Shown: positions 8,362 through 16,314 of the stretch, in pieces
Layout: each line of letters begins with the position of its first letter
Numbering within the stretch: position 1 is the stretch's first letter
Origin: an uncultured Bacteroidota bacterium
GTDB lineage: Bacteria > Bacteroidota > Bacteroidia > B-17B0 > Aurantibacillaceae
DNA: 64,000 nucleotides
Assembly: GCA_903834765.1 (NCBI GenBank)
Contig: CAILKE010000023.1
Location: 1 to 64,000, forward strand
Direction of reading: 5' to 3'
Notes under the pieces: model-generated
Databases searched by the model: none
What the model saw: the letters and a program-made list of their open reading frames with translations, nothing else
What the model was told of the DNA's origin: nothing
Made by a program: the position numbers and the translations under genes

Positions 8362-10539
8362 TTACTTCTGTATACCTTCTAACCCAAAAATGAAGGCATA
8401 ATTGAGTGCCACGTCTTTTAAGTAATCAAAACGACCACTCGCGCCGCCATGCCCGAATTCCATATTTGTTTTTAGAAGTAATACATTTTTGTCTGTTTTC
8501 ATAGCTCGTAGTTTTGCAACCCACTTAGCGGGTTCAAAATATTGCACCTGACTGTCGTGTAAGCCAGTTGTGACTAGCATATTTGGGTAATTTTTATGTT
8601 CTACGTTTTCGTAGGGACTGTAACTTTTCATATAATCGTATGCATCTTTATTTTTTGGATTTCCCCATTCGTCAAATTCATTGGTTGTTAAAGGGATACT
8701 TTCGTCCAACATCGTATTTACAACATCTACAAACGGTACATGCGCTAAAACGCCGTGCCATAAATCAGGAGCCATATTTGCTATAGCGCCCATCAATAGT
8801 CCGCCAGCACTTCCACCTTGCGCATACAAATGTTCTTTAGAGGTGTATTTTTCTTTTACTAAAAATTCGCCACAATCAATAAAATCGGTAAAGGTGTTTT
8901 TCTTTTTCATCATTTTGCCATCTTCATACCATTGGCGACCTAAGTCTTCCCCGCCACGTATATGCGCAATGGCGTATACAAAACCACGATTTAATAAGCT
9001 TAAGCGAGTGCTATTAAAACTAGCATTTATACTATTTCCGTAACTACCGTAAGCATAAAGTAATAATGGCGCCTTACCATCTTTATTAAATCCTTTTTTA
9101 TATACTAAAGAGATTGGAACTTTAGTGCCATCTTTTGCTTTAGCATATAAACGTTCAGTTACGTAATTGGTAGCATCATATCCACCAAGTACTTCCTGTT
9201 GTTTCATTAGTTTTTTCTCTTTACTCACCATGTTATAATCGAAGGTAGAGTAGGGAGTAGTTAATGATGTGTAGCCATAACGAAAGCTCGTACTATTGTA
9301 TTCTGGGTTATTGCCCATAGAGGCTGAATAGGCTGCTTCTCCGAAGTTTAGATAATGCTCGGTGTTGTTAGTTAAATTTCTGAAACACATATTGATCAAA
9401 CCATCTTTACGTTCTTGAACCACTATAAAGTCTTTAAACTCAGTAACACCTTCAATTAAAACATCTGCTCGGTGCGGTATCAATTCTTTCCAATCACTCG
9501 CATTTGTTTTATTGAGAGGGCATTCCATTAATTTAAAATTGAGTGCGCCTTCTTTATTGGTAAATATTAAAAATTTATCAGCTAAAGGAGTCACGTCATA
9601 AATGACATCTTTCATACGAGGTTGAAACACCTTAAAGGCATCAGTTGGTTTGGATGCATCAATAAAATGTATTTCTGACGACATCGTTGCTTTAGATTCT
9701 ATTAAGATGTAATGATCGTTTTTACTTTTAGAAACACCTATGTAATTACTTTTGTCTTTCTCGTCATACACAGTCACATCAGTAGTTTCAGGCGTGCCTA
9801 ATTTATGACGTTTTATTTTTTCTGATAAAAGTGTTACTGGATTTTTAGATGTATAAAACAACGTTTGATTATCATTTGCCCAAACAGCATAGCCTTCGGT
9901 GTTAATGATGGCATCTTTTAGTATCTCACCCGTTTCAAGGTTTTTAATATGAATGGTATATTGTCTTCGGCTTACTTCATCAACACCAAACGCTATAAAT
10001 TTATTGTCTTCACTTACTTCAAAACCAGAAGCTGCATAATACGAATGTCCTTCAGCCATTTGATCGATGTCGAGTAGTAATTCTTCTTTAGCCTCTAAAC
10101 TTCCCTTTTTACGGCAGTATTTATAATATTGTTTACCGTCTTCGGTGCGTGTATAATAGTAATAGCCATTTTTAAAAACAGGAACACTTTCGTCTTTTTC
10201 CTTAATACGAGCTTTCATTTCGGTAAACAAATCTGCTTGCAGTTTATCGGTGCCACTCATTATTTTATCTAAATAGGTATTTTCTGCTTGGAGATAATCA
10301 ACTACTTTGGAGCTGTCTGGCCCTTTACCAAAATAATCATACATCCAGTAATAATTATCTAAAACGCTATCGCCATGGATAACGCGCCAATGTTCTTTTT
10401 TATCGGCTATTGGTGCGGGAGCCGCGTTGGGGTCTAGTTTCATAGGATGAATGTTTGAATAAATTTCAGCGGTATTGTCTTGTTTATCAATACAACTAAT
10501 TAGTAAAGTGAAAGGTAATAGTAAAAGTGTTTTTTTCAT
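8362..10539 (-). CDS. S9 family peptidase (oligopeptidase B-like), lipoprotein
   Basis: A 725-residue serine peptidase of the prolyl oligopeptidase clan. An N-terminal beta-propeller spans roughly residues 60-440 and an alpha/beta-hydrolase domain about 480-725. The nucleophile is in GGSAGG (Ser577), the acid in HDSQVQ (Asp662) and the base in FGHGGASGR (His697). HIRGGEDLGRQWYEDGK matches the oligopeptidase B branch, which cleaves short peptides after basic residues. The signal peptide ends in LLISC (Cys16), a lipobox, so it should be membrane-anchored outside the cytoplasm. The start codon overlaps the edge of a repeated leader element that is present in two tandem copies upstream. Confidence 0.9.
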   Translation of the reverse strand: MKKTLLLLPFTLLISCIDKQDNTAEIYSNIHPMKLDPNAAPAPIADKKEHWRVIHGDSVLDNYYWMYDYFGKGPDSSKVVDYLQAENTYLDKIMSGTDKLQADLFTEMKARIKEKDESVPVFKNGYYYYTRTEDGKQYYKYCRKKGSLEAKEELLLDIDQMAEGHSYYAASGFEVSEDNKFIAFGVDEVSRRQYTIHIKNLETGEILKDAIINTEGYAVWANDNQTLFYTSKNPVTLLSEKIKRHKLGTPETTDVTVYDEKDKSNYIGVSKSKNDHYILIESKATMSSEIHFIDASKPTDAFKVFQPRMKDVIYDVTPLADKFLIFTNKEGALNFKLMECPLNKTNASDWKELIPHRADVLIEGVTEFKDFIVVQERKDGLINMCFRNLTNNTEHYLNFGEAAYSASMGNNPEYNSTSFRYGYTSLTTPYSTFDYNMVSKEKKLMKQQEVLGGYDATNYVTERLYAKAKDGTKVPISLVYKKGFNKDGKAPLLLYAYGSYGNSINASFNSTRLSLLNRGFVYAIAHIRGGEDLGRQWYEDGKMMKKKNTFTDFIDCGEFLVKEKYTSKEHLYAQGGSAGGLLMGAIANMAPDLWHGVLAHVPFVDVVNTMLDESIPLTTNEFDEWGNPKNKDAYDYMKSYSPYENVEHKNYPNMLVTTGLHDSQVQYFEPAKWVAKLRAMKTDKNVLLLKTNMEFGHGGASGRFDYLKDVALNYAFIFGLEGIQK

Positions 10540-10643
10540 ATGTCTAAATTATTGTTTTTTATTTACCATATGGTATAGCCAGTTTATCTTCTCCCGATAG
10601 CTATCGGGATGTGTCTGTGTTTCGGCAAACATGGCTATTTCAT
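10534..10643 (-). repeat. Leader element copy B, flanked by ATGAAA direct repeats
   Basis: On the minus strand this copy runs from an ATGAAA (10638-10643) followed by TAGCC to a second ATGAAA (10534-10539) that is the start of the S9 peptidase gene. The period is 104 bp. It shares with copies A and C the 5' end AAATAGC, a GGCTATACC segment and the 3' end ACAATAATTTA.ACAT. It is longer than copy A because it carries the 18-bp palindrome at 10592-10609. The 5' ATAGCCA and distal TGGCTAT can pair, so an RNA stem is possible. Confidence 0.8.
10592..10609. repeat. TCCCGATAGCTATCGGGA palindrome
   Basis: A perfect 18-bp palindrome located inside leader element copy B and absent from the otherwise similar copy A, so it looks like an insertion into the element. 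Identical copies are at 54919-54936 and 58354-58371, and a variant is at 4165-4184. Confidence 0.85.
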
Positions 10644-10727
10644 ATGTTTAAATTATTGTTTTTTTGTCATATGGTATAGCCAGTTTAATAATTGGTGTTT
10701 GTGTTTCGGCAAACATGGCTATTTCAT
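10638..10727 (-). repeat. Leader element copy A, tandem with copy B
   Basis: The same element as copy B without the palindrome, 84 bp from ATGAAA (10722-10727) to ATGAAA (10638-10643) on the minus strand. Both flanking ATGAAA sequences are immediately followed by TAG or by the next copy, so an initiation at either would give only Met-Lys. A third copy lies at 45898-46013. Confidence 0.8.
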
Positions 10728-10795
10728 TTGTAGTTTTTGCAAATAATATTTAATCCAAAAGATATATGAAGGTAAATGTTTTTAGTTAGGAGAAA

Positions 10796-10825
10796 AACAA
10801 AAAAGGCTTCATTTCTGAAGCCTTT
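10796..10825 (-). terminator. Intrinsic terminator of the acyl-CoA dehydrogenase gene
   Basis: Arms AAAGGCTTCA (10802-10811) and TGAAGCCTTT (10816-10825) form a 10-bp stem with a TTTC loop. The minus strand then reads an interrupted T tract. It is nine bases past the stop codon. Confidence 0.8.
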
Positions 10826-10833
10826 CCTGATTT

Positions 10834-12009
10834 TTAATCTTTTAATAACTCTCGTGCAATGACTACTTTTTGTATTTCGCTGGTTCCTTCACCAATGGTA
10901 CATAATTTACTATCACGGAAATATTTTTCGGCAGGGAAATCTTTTGTGAATCCGTAACCACCAAAAATTTGAACAGCTTCCGTTGCATTTTTTACACATA
11001 CTTCAGATGCAAAATATTTAGCAAAAGCGCCTTCTTTAGTCATTTTTTGATGACGGTTTTTTAAATCAGCTGCTTTAAACGTTAATAATTCTGCGGCATC
11101 CAAATCAGTAGCCATATCAGCTAATTTAAAAGCAATAGCTTGAAACTGACCAATGGCTTTACCAAATTGTTCGCGTTCTTTAGCATATTTTACAGAGCAT
11201 TCAAAAGCACCACGTGCAATACCACAGCTTAAAGCTGCTATAGAAATACGTCCGCCATCTAATACTTTCATCGCTTGTATAAATCCGTCGCCTTCTTTGC
11301 CCATCATTTGGTCTTTATGTACACGGCAATTGTCAAAAATTAATTCAGCAGTTTCGCTGGCGCGCATACCTAATTTATTTTCTTTTTTACCTGATTTAAA
11401 ACCTGGTGTTCCTTTTTCAATAATAAAGGCGCTCATTCCGTGGCTATCGTTTTTAGCTCCGGTACGAACGATTACTACTGCTACATTTCCTGAAATAGCA
11501 TGTGTGATAAAGTTTTTGCTTCCGTTAATGACGAAATAGTCTCCGTCTTTAACAGCAGTGGTATGCATACCACCGGCATCAGAACCTGTACCTGTCTCTG
11601 TTAAGCCCCAAGCACCAATCCACTCAGCAGTAGCTAATTTTGGTAAATATTTTTTCTTTTGTTCTTCGTTACCAAATGCTAAAATATGACCTGTACATAA
11701 CGAATTATGAGCAGCCATTGATAAGCCAATAGAACCACAAATTTTTGATAATTCAATAATAGCAGTTACATACTCCGTGTACGATAAGCCTGAACCACCG
11801 TATTCTGAAGGAACTAAAACGCCCATTAAGCCTAATTCTCCTAATTTTTTGAATAAATCAACTGGGAAAAATTGTGCTTCATCCCATTCCATCATTTTAG
11901 GATAAATATGTTCTTTACCGAATTTACGAATCATATCAGCAATTGCTAATTGGTTTTCGTTTGTTTGGAAATTCATTCCAACTGTGTTTTCTAATACTGC
12001 GCTAGACAT
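10834..12009 (-). CDS. Acyl-CoA dehydrogenase (short-chain type)
   Basis: A 391-residue flavoenzyme with the two ACAD signatures: GLTETGTGSDAGGMHT in the FAD/substrate region and FGGYGFTKDFPAEKYFRD near the C-terminus. The likely catalytic Glu374 lies in IGEGTSEIQ, the position used by short-chain and butyryl-CoA dehydrogenases. It oxidises acyl-CoA to trans-2-enoyl-CoA and passes electrons to an electron-transfer flavoprotein. Its 5' end overlaps the 3' end of apt by 19 bp, so the two are co-transcribed, although they are not functionally linked in an obvious way. Chain-length or branched-chain preference cannot be read from the sequence. Confidence 0.9.
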   Translation of the reverse strand: MSSAVLENTVGMNFQTNENQLAIADMIRKFGKEHIYPKMMEWDEAQFFPVDLFKKLGELGLMGVLVPSEYGGSGLSYTEYVTAIIELSKICGSIGLSMAAHNSLCTGHILAFGNEEQKKKYLPKLATAEWIGAWGLTETGTGSDAGGMHTTAVKDGDYFVINGSKNFITHAISGNVAVVIVRTGAKNDSHGMSAFIIEKGTPGFKSGKKENKLGMRASETAELIFDNCRVHKDQMMGKEGDGFIQAMKVLDGGRISIAALSCGIARGAFECSVKYAKEREQFGKAIGQFQAIAFKLADMATDLDAAELLTFKAADLKNRHQKMTKEGAFAKYFASEVCVKNATEAVQIFGGYGFTKDFPAEKYFRDSKLCTIGEGTSEIQKVVIARELLKD

Positions 12010-12518
12010 GTGATATTGTTTGAGTGTTTAATTAATTTATCTTTTCCGTTTAAAAATTCTAAGCCTACAACAAAGGTAAAGCCACATACTTTGGAACCTT
12101 GTTGTTTTATTAAATTTGCAGCAGCTTCTGCTGTTCCACCTGTAGCTAGTAAATCGTCGTGTATTAATACATTCCAATTTGGTTTAAGGCTGTCAACGTG
12201 CATTTCTATTTTAGCTGTTCCGTATTCTAATTCGTATTCGTGACTAATTGTTTTATAAGGCAATTTGCCGGCTTTACGAACTAAAACAAATGGAACGTTC
12301 AATTTGTTCGCCAATAATAACCCAAATAAAAACCCACGACTTTCAATACCTACAATAGCATCAGGTTTAGGACCAATTATGTTTATAAAGCCATCGACGA
12401 TTTCATTACACAAGGTTTGATTCTCAAAAATAGGGGTGATATCCTTAAACATAATGCCTGGTTTTGGAAAATCAGGAACATCTCGAATAGCAGCTTTTAT
12501 GTTAGATTCTAAACTCAT
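11991..12518 (-). CDS. apt: Adenine phosphoribosyltransferase
   Basis: A 175-residue protein of the usual Apt length with DVPDFPKPGIMFKDITP at the N-terminus, IVGIESRGFLFG (residues about 55-66) and the PRPP-binding loop VLIHDDLLATGGT (117-129). It converts adenine and PRPP to AMP in purine salvage. The 3' end overlaps the acyl-CoA dehydrogenase gene by 19 bp. A TAnnTTTG-type element lies 15 bp upstream of the start. Confidence 0.95.
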   Translation of the reverse strand: MSLESNIKAAIRDVPDFPKPGIMFKDITPIFENQTLCNEIVDGFINIIGPKPDAIVGIESRGFLFGLLLANKLNVPFVLVRKAGKLPYKTISHEYELEYGTAKIEMHVDSLKPNWNVLIHDDLLATGGTAEAAANLIKQQGSKVCGFTFVVGLEFLNGKDKLIKHSNNITCLAQY

Positions 12519-13118
12519 TTTTTGTAGGCTTACAAACTTAGTAAAATTTTGATAAAAACCACATAATTAACAAATTTTCGTCACCTGTTTTTCGCTGATA
12601 AATGAGGTTATATTGAAAATTTAGGGCCAATATTTTCTTCTTTTCTTTTTCCATAGATGAAAAAGAAACAAAAAATCAAGTCAAAAATATGCTCCACGCT
12701 CCTCTCGGAATTCTACAAATTTTACGCTCCGCTAAATTCTTGAATTCTCGATTCACCTCTTCTCTGCTCGCATTTTTGACATTCCAACGCTCTTGTACTA
12801 TTCAACAGTTTCTTAATTTTAATAGTGCATACCTTGGTAATTGTGCGGTAGGTTTTGGCGAATTGCGAAGCACTCATTTATACCGAAAGGTAAAATAATG
12901 AAAACATGAATAAAAGGAGCGATATACAGATTTTTCTGGTGGAACTGCGAAGGCTCTTTGTGTGAAGAAAAATTGGATATGGCTTTTCGCCTTGACGCCA
13001 CACACTTGCTGGCTAAAATAAGCATTGCTTATTTTCCCTGTTACTTTTTTTCGTTAAGGAAAAAATGTAAAAGAAACTGAAATAGTCGTATTACTATAAA
13101 CGATAAGGAAAGTACGAT
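12519..13118. other. 600-bp intergenic region, probably a decayed dispersed repeat
   Basis: No convincing gene: two short frames (12689-12898 plus, 12819-13025 minus) overlap each other and have no recognisable content. The left part has CTTTTTCCATAGATGAAAAAG, and the right end (13045-13075) repeats the same kind of T-rich/A-rich wording (CTTTTTTTCGTTAAGGAAAAA). Its base composition is less AT-rich than nearby spacers (stretches such as ACGCTCCGCTAAATTC). I have seen similar wording in other Bacteroidota intergenic repeats, but that is recollection only. Confidence 0.3.
12533..12540 (-). promoter_or_regulatory. Candidate -7 element upstream of apt
   Basis: The minus strand reads TAAGTTTG, matching TAnnTTTG, 15 bp before the apt ATG. 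No convincing TTTG is present 19-21 bp further upstream, so this is only half a promoter match. Confidence 0.35.
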
Positions 13119-13628
13119 TTAGCTCAAATACATTTCAATTAAGCCTTCTGGTGCTGAAAAGGAAATAGTTTTGGCATCGTCATCTATTTCGTTAATTAAA
13201 TCGTTGTTAAATGGCAAAATAATTTCTTTACCACTAGGGTGAATGATACGAGCAATTACATTGTCGGTTTTATCGTCCATATCGCTTATTGTACCAATAT
13301 TTCCTAGCTTATGGTCGATAATTTGGTAACCGATAAATTCACTCAAGGAATCTTCATCTTCAACCACAAAATCCGGTAAGGAAAAGGCTTTTTTACCAAT
13401 CAATTTTTTAGACGTATCAATCGTATCAATGGTTTCTAATTTTAAAATATAACCAGTGTTATTTGGTCTGCATTCTTCAATGAAATAAGGTACTTGAGAT
13501 CCATTGAGTTCTAAGAACACTGATTTAATGATTTCTGCATCAATATTTAAACCATCATTGGTTCTTAATATCACATGTCCTTTTAGTCCGTGCGTTTTAC
13601 TAATGTATCCTATTTCTAATGTGTTCAT
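13119..13628 (-). CDS. rimM: Ribosome maturation factor RimM
   Basis: A 169-residue protein with the RimM opening EIGYISKTHGLKGHVILRTND (N-terminal beta-barrel) and a PRC-barrel C-terminal domain containing EFIGYQIID, IGTISDMDD and IILPFNNDLI. RimM binds ribosomal protein S19 and assists 30S head maturation. In many bacteria it is next to rpsP and trmD; here it stands between a long spacer and a dicarboxylate symporter gene (59 bp upstream), so the usual operon is broken up. Length and ends are normal. Confidence 0.92.
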   Translation of the reverse strand: MNTLEIGYISKTHGLKGHVILRTNDGLNIDAEIIKSVFLELNGSQVPYFIEECRPNNTGYILKLETIDTIDTSKKLIGKKAFSLPDFVVEDEDSLSEFIGYQIIDHKLGNIGTISDMDDKTDNVIARIIHPSGKEIILPFNNDLINEIDDDAKTISFSAPEGLIEMYLS

Positions 13629-13687
13629 TTATCTGTTTGGAATATTAAAAAATATGAAAGTTGGAAAGTTTAGTGCGTTTAGAATTA

Positions 13688-15046
13688 TTAAATAATAGTT
13701 TTTGGTTCTAACTTTTCCCCTTCCCATTTAGCAACAACAGCGCTTGCAACAGCATTACCAACTACGTTTGTGGCAGAACGACCCATATCTAAAATTTGAT
13801 CCACGGCTAGTAATAATAATAATCCTTCGCCTGGAATATGAAACATGCTTAACATCCCTGCAATTACAACTAATGAGGCGCGTGGCACACCTGCTACACC
13901 TTTACTAGTGATTAATAAAATCAACATCATTTTAATTTGATCCGCCATGCTCATATCAATGCCATACGATTGTGCAATAAATACCGTTGCAAAAGTCATA
14001 TACATAATAGACCCATCTAAATTAAAGGAGTAACCAAGCGGTAATACAAAGGAAACAATACGATTACTGATGCCAAATTTTTCAAGCTGTTCGATTGTTT
14101 TTGGCATGGCACTTTCGGAGCTTGCGGTGCTAAAAGCCAATAAAACAGGCTCTTTGACGTGAGAAAGTAATGATAGAAAGTTAATACGTAATACAAGGCA
14201 AATACTAAATAATACACCAAAAACGAAAAACAGTAAGCCGCCAAAAAAGCAAGCCATTAAATACATATAACTACTAAGTACCCCTAAGCCTTGTTGTATT
14301 ACAACGGCTGTGATAGCGCCAAATACGCCTATGGGTGCGAAATTCATGACGTAGTTTGTCACTTTAAACATAATGTGTGAGAGGCTATCCATAGCTCTGA
14401 TCATTGGTTTTCCTTGCTCACCAATGGATGCGGCTGCAACTCCAAAAAATAAGGCGAAAATAACAATCGGTAAAATTTCATTTTCGGCCATCACTCTGAT
14501 AATGCTATCAGGTACAACATGAGATATAAAACTAGAGGCAGTTTGGGTATTTGCTTTTACACCTGAATCAGCATTTTCTGCTGGCATATCGTATACAACT
14601 CTTTTACCAGGTTCAAAAATATTAACAATAACCAAACCCAGACTTAAAGAGAGTAGGGTTGCAAACGTAAAATAAATAATTGTTTTTCCACCTATGCGAC
14701 CTACTGATTTAAAATCACCTACTTTGGCTACGCCCATTACCAATACTGCTAAAACGAGCGGAGCAATGATCATTTTGATGAGGCGTAAAAAAATATCACT
14801 TAATATAGAATAATTAGATGCAACTTTTTTCTTAGCTTGTTTTAATTGTTCCTTTTCAACTTTCGCATAATGTTCAGTCAATTTTTTTTCAATTGTTACA
14901 TTACCTTTTGCTGATTGCTTAATATAGGATTGCTCAATTTTTACAGCATTATTAGTGATTGATTTATTGATTGCATAACCTAAGGATATACCAAAGATCA
15001 TAGCAATAATAATAATGGTAATGAGTCTGTTTTTTTTCTTGAACAT
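13688..15046 (-). CDS. Dicarboxylate/amino acid:cation symporter (SDF family)
   Basis: A 452-residue membrane transporter of the GltP/DctA family. The C-terminal transport core shows the serine-rich re-entrant loop STASSESAMPKTIEQL, the NLDG-containing segment SFNLDGSIMYMTFATVFIAQ and a second hairpin GVAGVPRASLVV. These are the substrate- and sodium-binding elements of the family. A long polar insertion between TM1 and TM2 (residues about 30-80, rich in Lys and Glu) is larger than in the Escherichia coli proteins. The substrate is glutamate/aspartate or a C4-dicarboxylate; the sequence does not decide. aroC ends 16 bp upstream, so the two may be one transcript. Confidence 0.9.
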   Translation of the reverse strand: MFKKKNRLITIIIIAMIFGISLGYAINKSITNNAVKIEQSYIKQSAKGNVTIEKKLTEHYAKVEKEQLKQAKKKVASNYSILSDIFLRLIKMIIAPLVLAVLVMGVAKVGDFKSVGRIGGKTIIYFTFATLLSLSLGLVIVNIFEPGKRVVYDMPAENADSGVKANTQTASSFISHVVPDSIIRVMAENEILPIVIFALFFGVAAASIGEQGKPMIRAMDSLSHIMFKVTNYVMNFAPIGVFGAITAVVIQQGLGVLSSYMYLMACFFGGLLFFVFGVLFSICLVLRINFLSLLSHVKEPVLLAFSTASSESAMPKTIEQLEKFGISNRIVSFVLPLGYSFNLDGSIMYMTFATVFIAQSYGIDMSMADQIKMMLILLITSKGVAGVPRASLVVIAGMLSMFHIPGEGLLLLLAVDQILDMGRSATNVVGNAVASAVVAKWEGEKLEPKTII

Positions 15047-15062
15047 AATATGGTTGTTATAA

Positions 15063-16157
15063 TTAAATTTTAGAAACTTTATTTCTTAATAGAAAATCTG
15101 CTAACACCAAGGCGGCCATGCTTTCTACTATGGGCACTGCTCTTGGTAATACACAGGGGTCGTGGCGACCTTTTCCTTTGATGATTGTTTCATTACCTTC
15201 TGTATCAATCGTTTGTTGATCCTGCATAATCGTTGCTACAGGCTTAAAAGCAACATTGAAATAAATAGCTTCGCCGTTACTAACTCCTCCTTGTATTCCC
15301 CCGCTATGATTAGTTGATGTTGAAACTTTTTTGTCACCCTTAGCGGAGTCGAAGGGAACAAATGCATCGTTTAATTCAGAACCTTTAAAGTTTACTGAAT
15401 TAAATCCTTCGCCGTATTCAAAGCCTTTTACAGCATTAATATTAAGCATTGCTTTTCCTAAGTCAGCATGTAATTTATCAAAGACTGGTTCTCCTAATCC
15501 AACAGGAGTTCCTTTAATTACACAACTTACAATGCCTCCGATGGTATCGCCTGCTTTACGAATTGTTTCTATATAAGAAATCATTTGTTCTGCTATTTCC
15601 CCATCTGGGCAACGAACAATGGATGCTTCTGTTTTTGATAGATCTAATTCTTGATAGGATTTATTCAATTTTAATTGTCCAACTTGGCTTACATAAGCCT
15701 GAATCGAAACTTTGTGATGTTTTAATAATAATTTAGCAATGGCACCTCCAACGATGCGACAAGCAGTTTCTCGCGCAGAACTTCTTCCACCGCCTCTGTA
15801 ATCTCTAATACCATACTTTTCTTGGTATGTGAAGTCGGCATGAGATGGACGATAGGCATTTTTAATATGTTCGTAATCGTTGCTTTTTTGATTAGTATTT
15901 TCAATTGTAAATCCAATGGGATGCCCCGTGGTTTTACCTTCAAAAATTCCTGATAAAAATTTAACTTCGTCTTCTTCTTTACGCTGGGTGGTAATATGGG
16001 ATTGGCCTGGCTTGCGGCGCTGTAATTCTGAATTTATAAACTCTAAATCAATTTCTAATCCGGCGGGGCAACCATCAATAATGCCGCCCAAGGCAGCACC
16101 ATGACTCTCGCCAAATGTTGTTAAACGAAATAATATTCCAAAAGTATTTCCTGCCAT
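15063..16157 (-). CDS. aroC: Chorismate synthase
   Basis: A 364-residue enzyme with the three AroC signatures: [35 protein letters not shown] and the C-terminal [16 protein letters not shown]. It makes chorismate from 5-enolpyruvylshikimate-3-phosphate with reduced FMN, the last step of the shikimate pathway. Residues about 267-274 (VPFDSAKG) are encoded by an imperfect 20-bp palindrome and interrupt the otherwise conserved stretch between GSELNDAF and [10 protein letters not shown]. This looks like an in-frame insertion in a surface loop; flanking catalytic blocks are intact, so the enzyme is probably active. No other aro gene is nearby. Confidence 0.95.
   Translation of the reverse strand: MAGNTFGILFRLTTFGESHGAALGGIIDGCPAGLEIDLEFINSELQRRKPGQSHITTQRKEEDEVKFLSGIFEGKTTGHPIGFTIENTNQKSNDYEHIKNAYRPSHADFTYQEKYGIRDYRGGGRSSARETACRIVGGAIAKLLLKHHKVSIQAYVSQVGQLKLNKSYQELDLSKTEASIVRCPDGEIAEQMISYIETIRKAGDTIGGIVSCVIKGTPVGLGEPVFDKLHADLGKAMLNINAVKGFEYGEGFNSVNFKGSELNDAFVPFDSAKGDKKVSTSTNHSGGIQGGVSNGEAIYFNVAFKPVATIMQDQQTIDTEGNETIIKGKGRHDPCVLPRAVPIVESMAALVLADFLLRNKVSKI
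15337..15356. repeat. In-frame palindromic insertion in aroC
   Basis: The minus strand reads CCCTTCGACTCCGCTAAGGG, an imperfect palindrome with CCCTT/AAGGG ends, translated VPFDSAKG. I recall near-identical sequences as dispersed repeats in other bacterial genomes; only this copy is in the window. Confidence 0.6.
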
Positions 16158-16183
16158 GTTGTAAAAATAACAATTATGCGTAA

Positions 16184-16217
16184 AATAACCTGTTTAAATT
16201 TATTTAAACAGGTTATT
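16184..16217. terminator. Perfect 16-bp inverted repeat between aroC and the next gene
   Basis: Arms AATAACCTGTTTAAAT (16184-16199) and its exact complement (16202-16217) with a 2-nt loop. It lies about 100 bp downstream of the GloVer-repeat gene, and on the minus strand only a short TTTTA follows. It is either a weak terminator for that gene or a regulatory dyad 27 bp before aroC. Confidence 0.45.
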
Positions 16218-16314
16218 GAATGAAATACCATTGCTTGTTTAAATCGTATTATTTTGTATTGATTCCTATTATATTGTTTTTGAAAACTATTTTTTGAATC
16301 TATAATGAATAAAC

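Noticed and set aside
12689-13025. Two short overlapping frames in the spacer between apt and rimM
   Set aside because: They lie on opposite strands over the same repeat-like DNA and show no conserved-looking segments.
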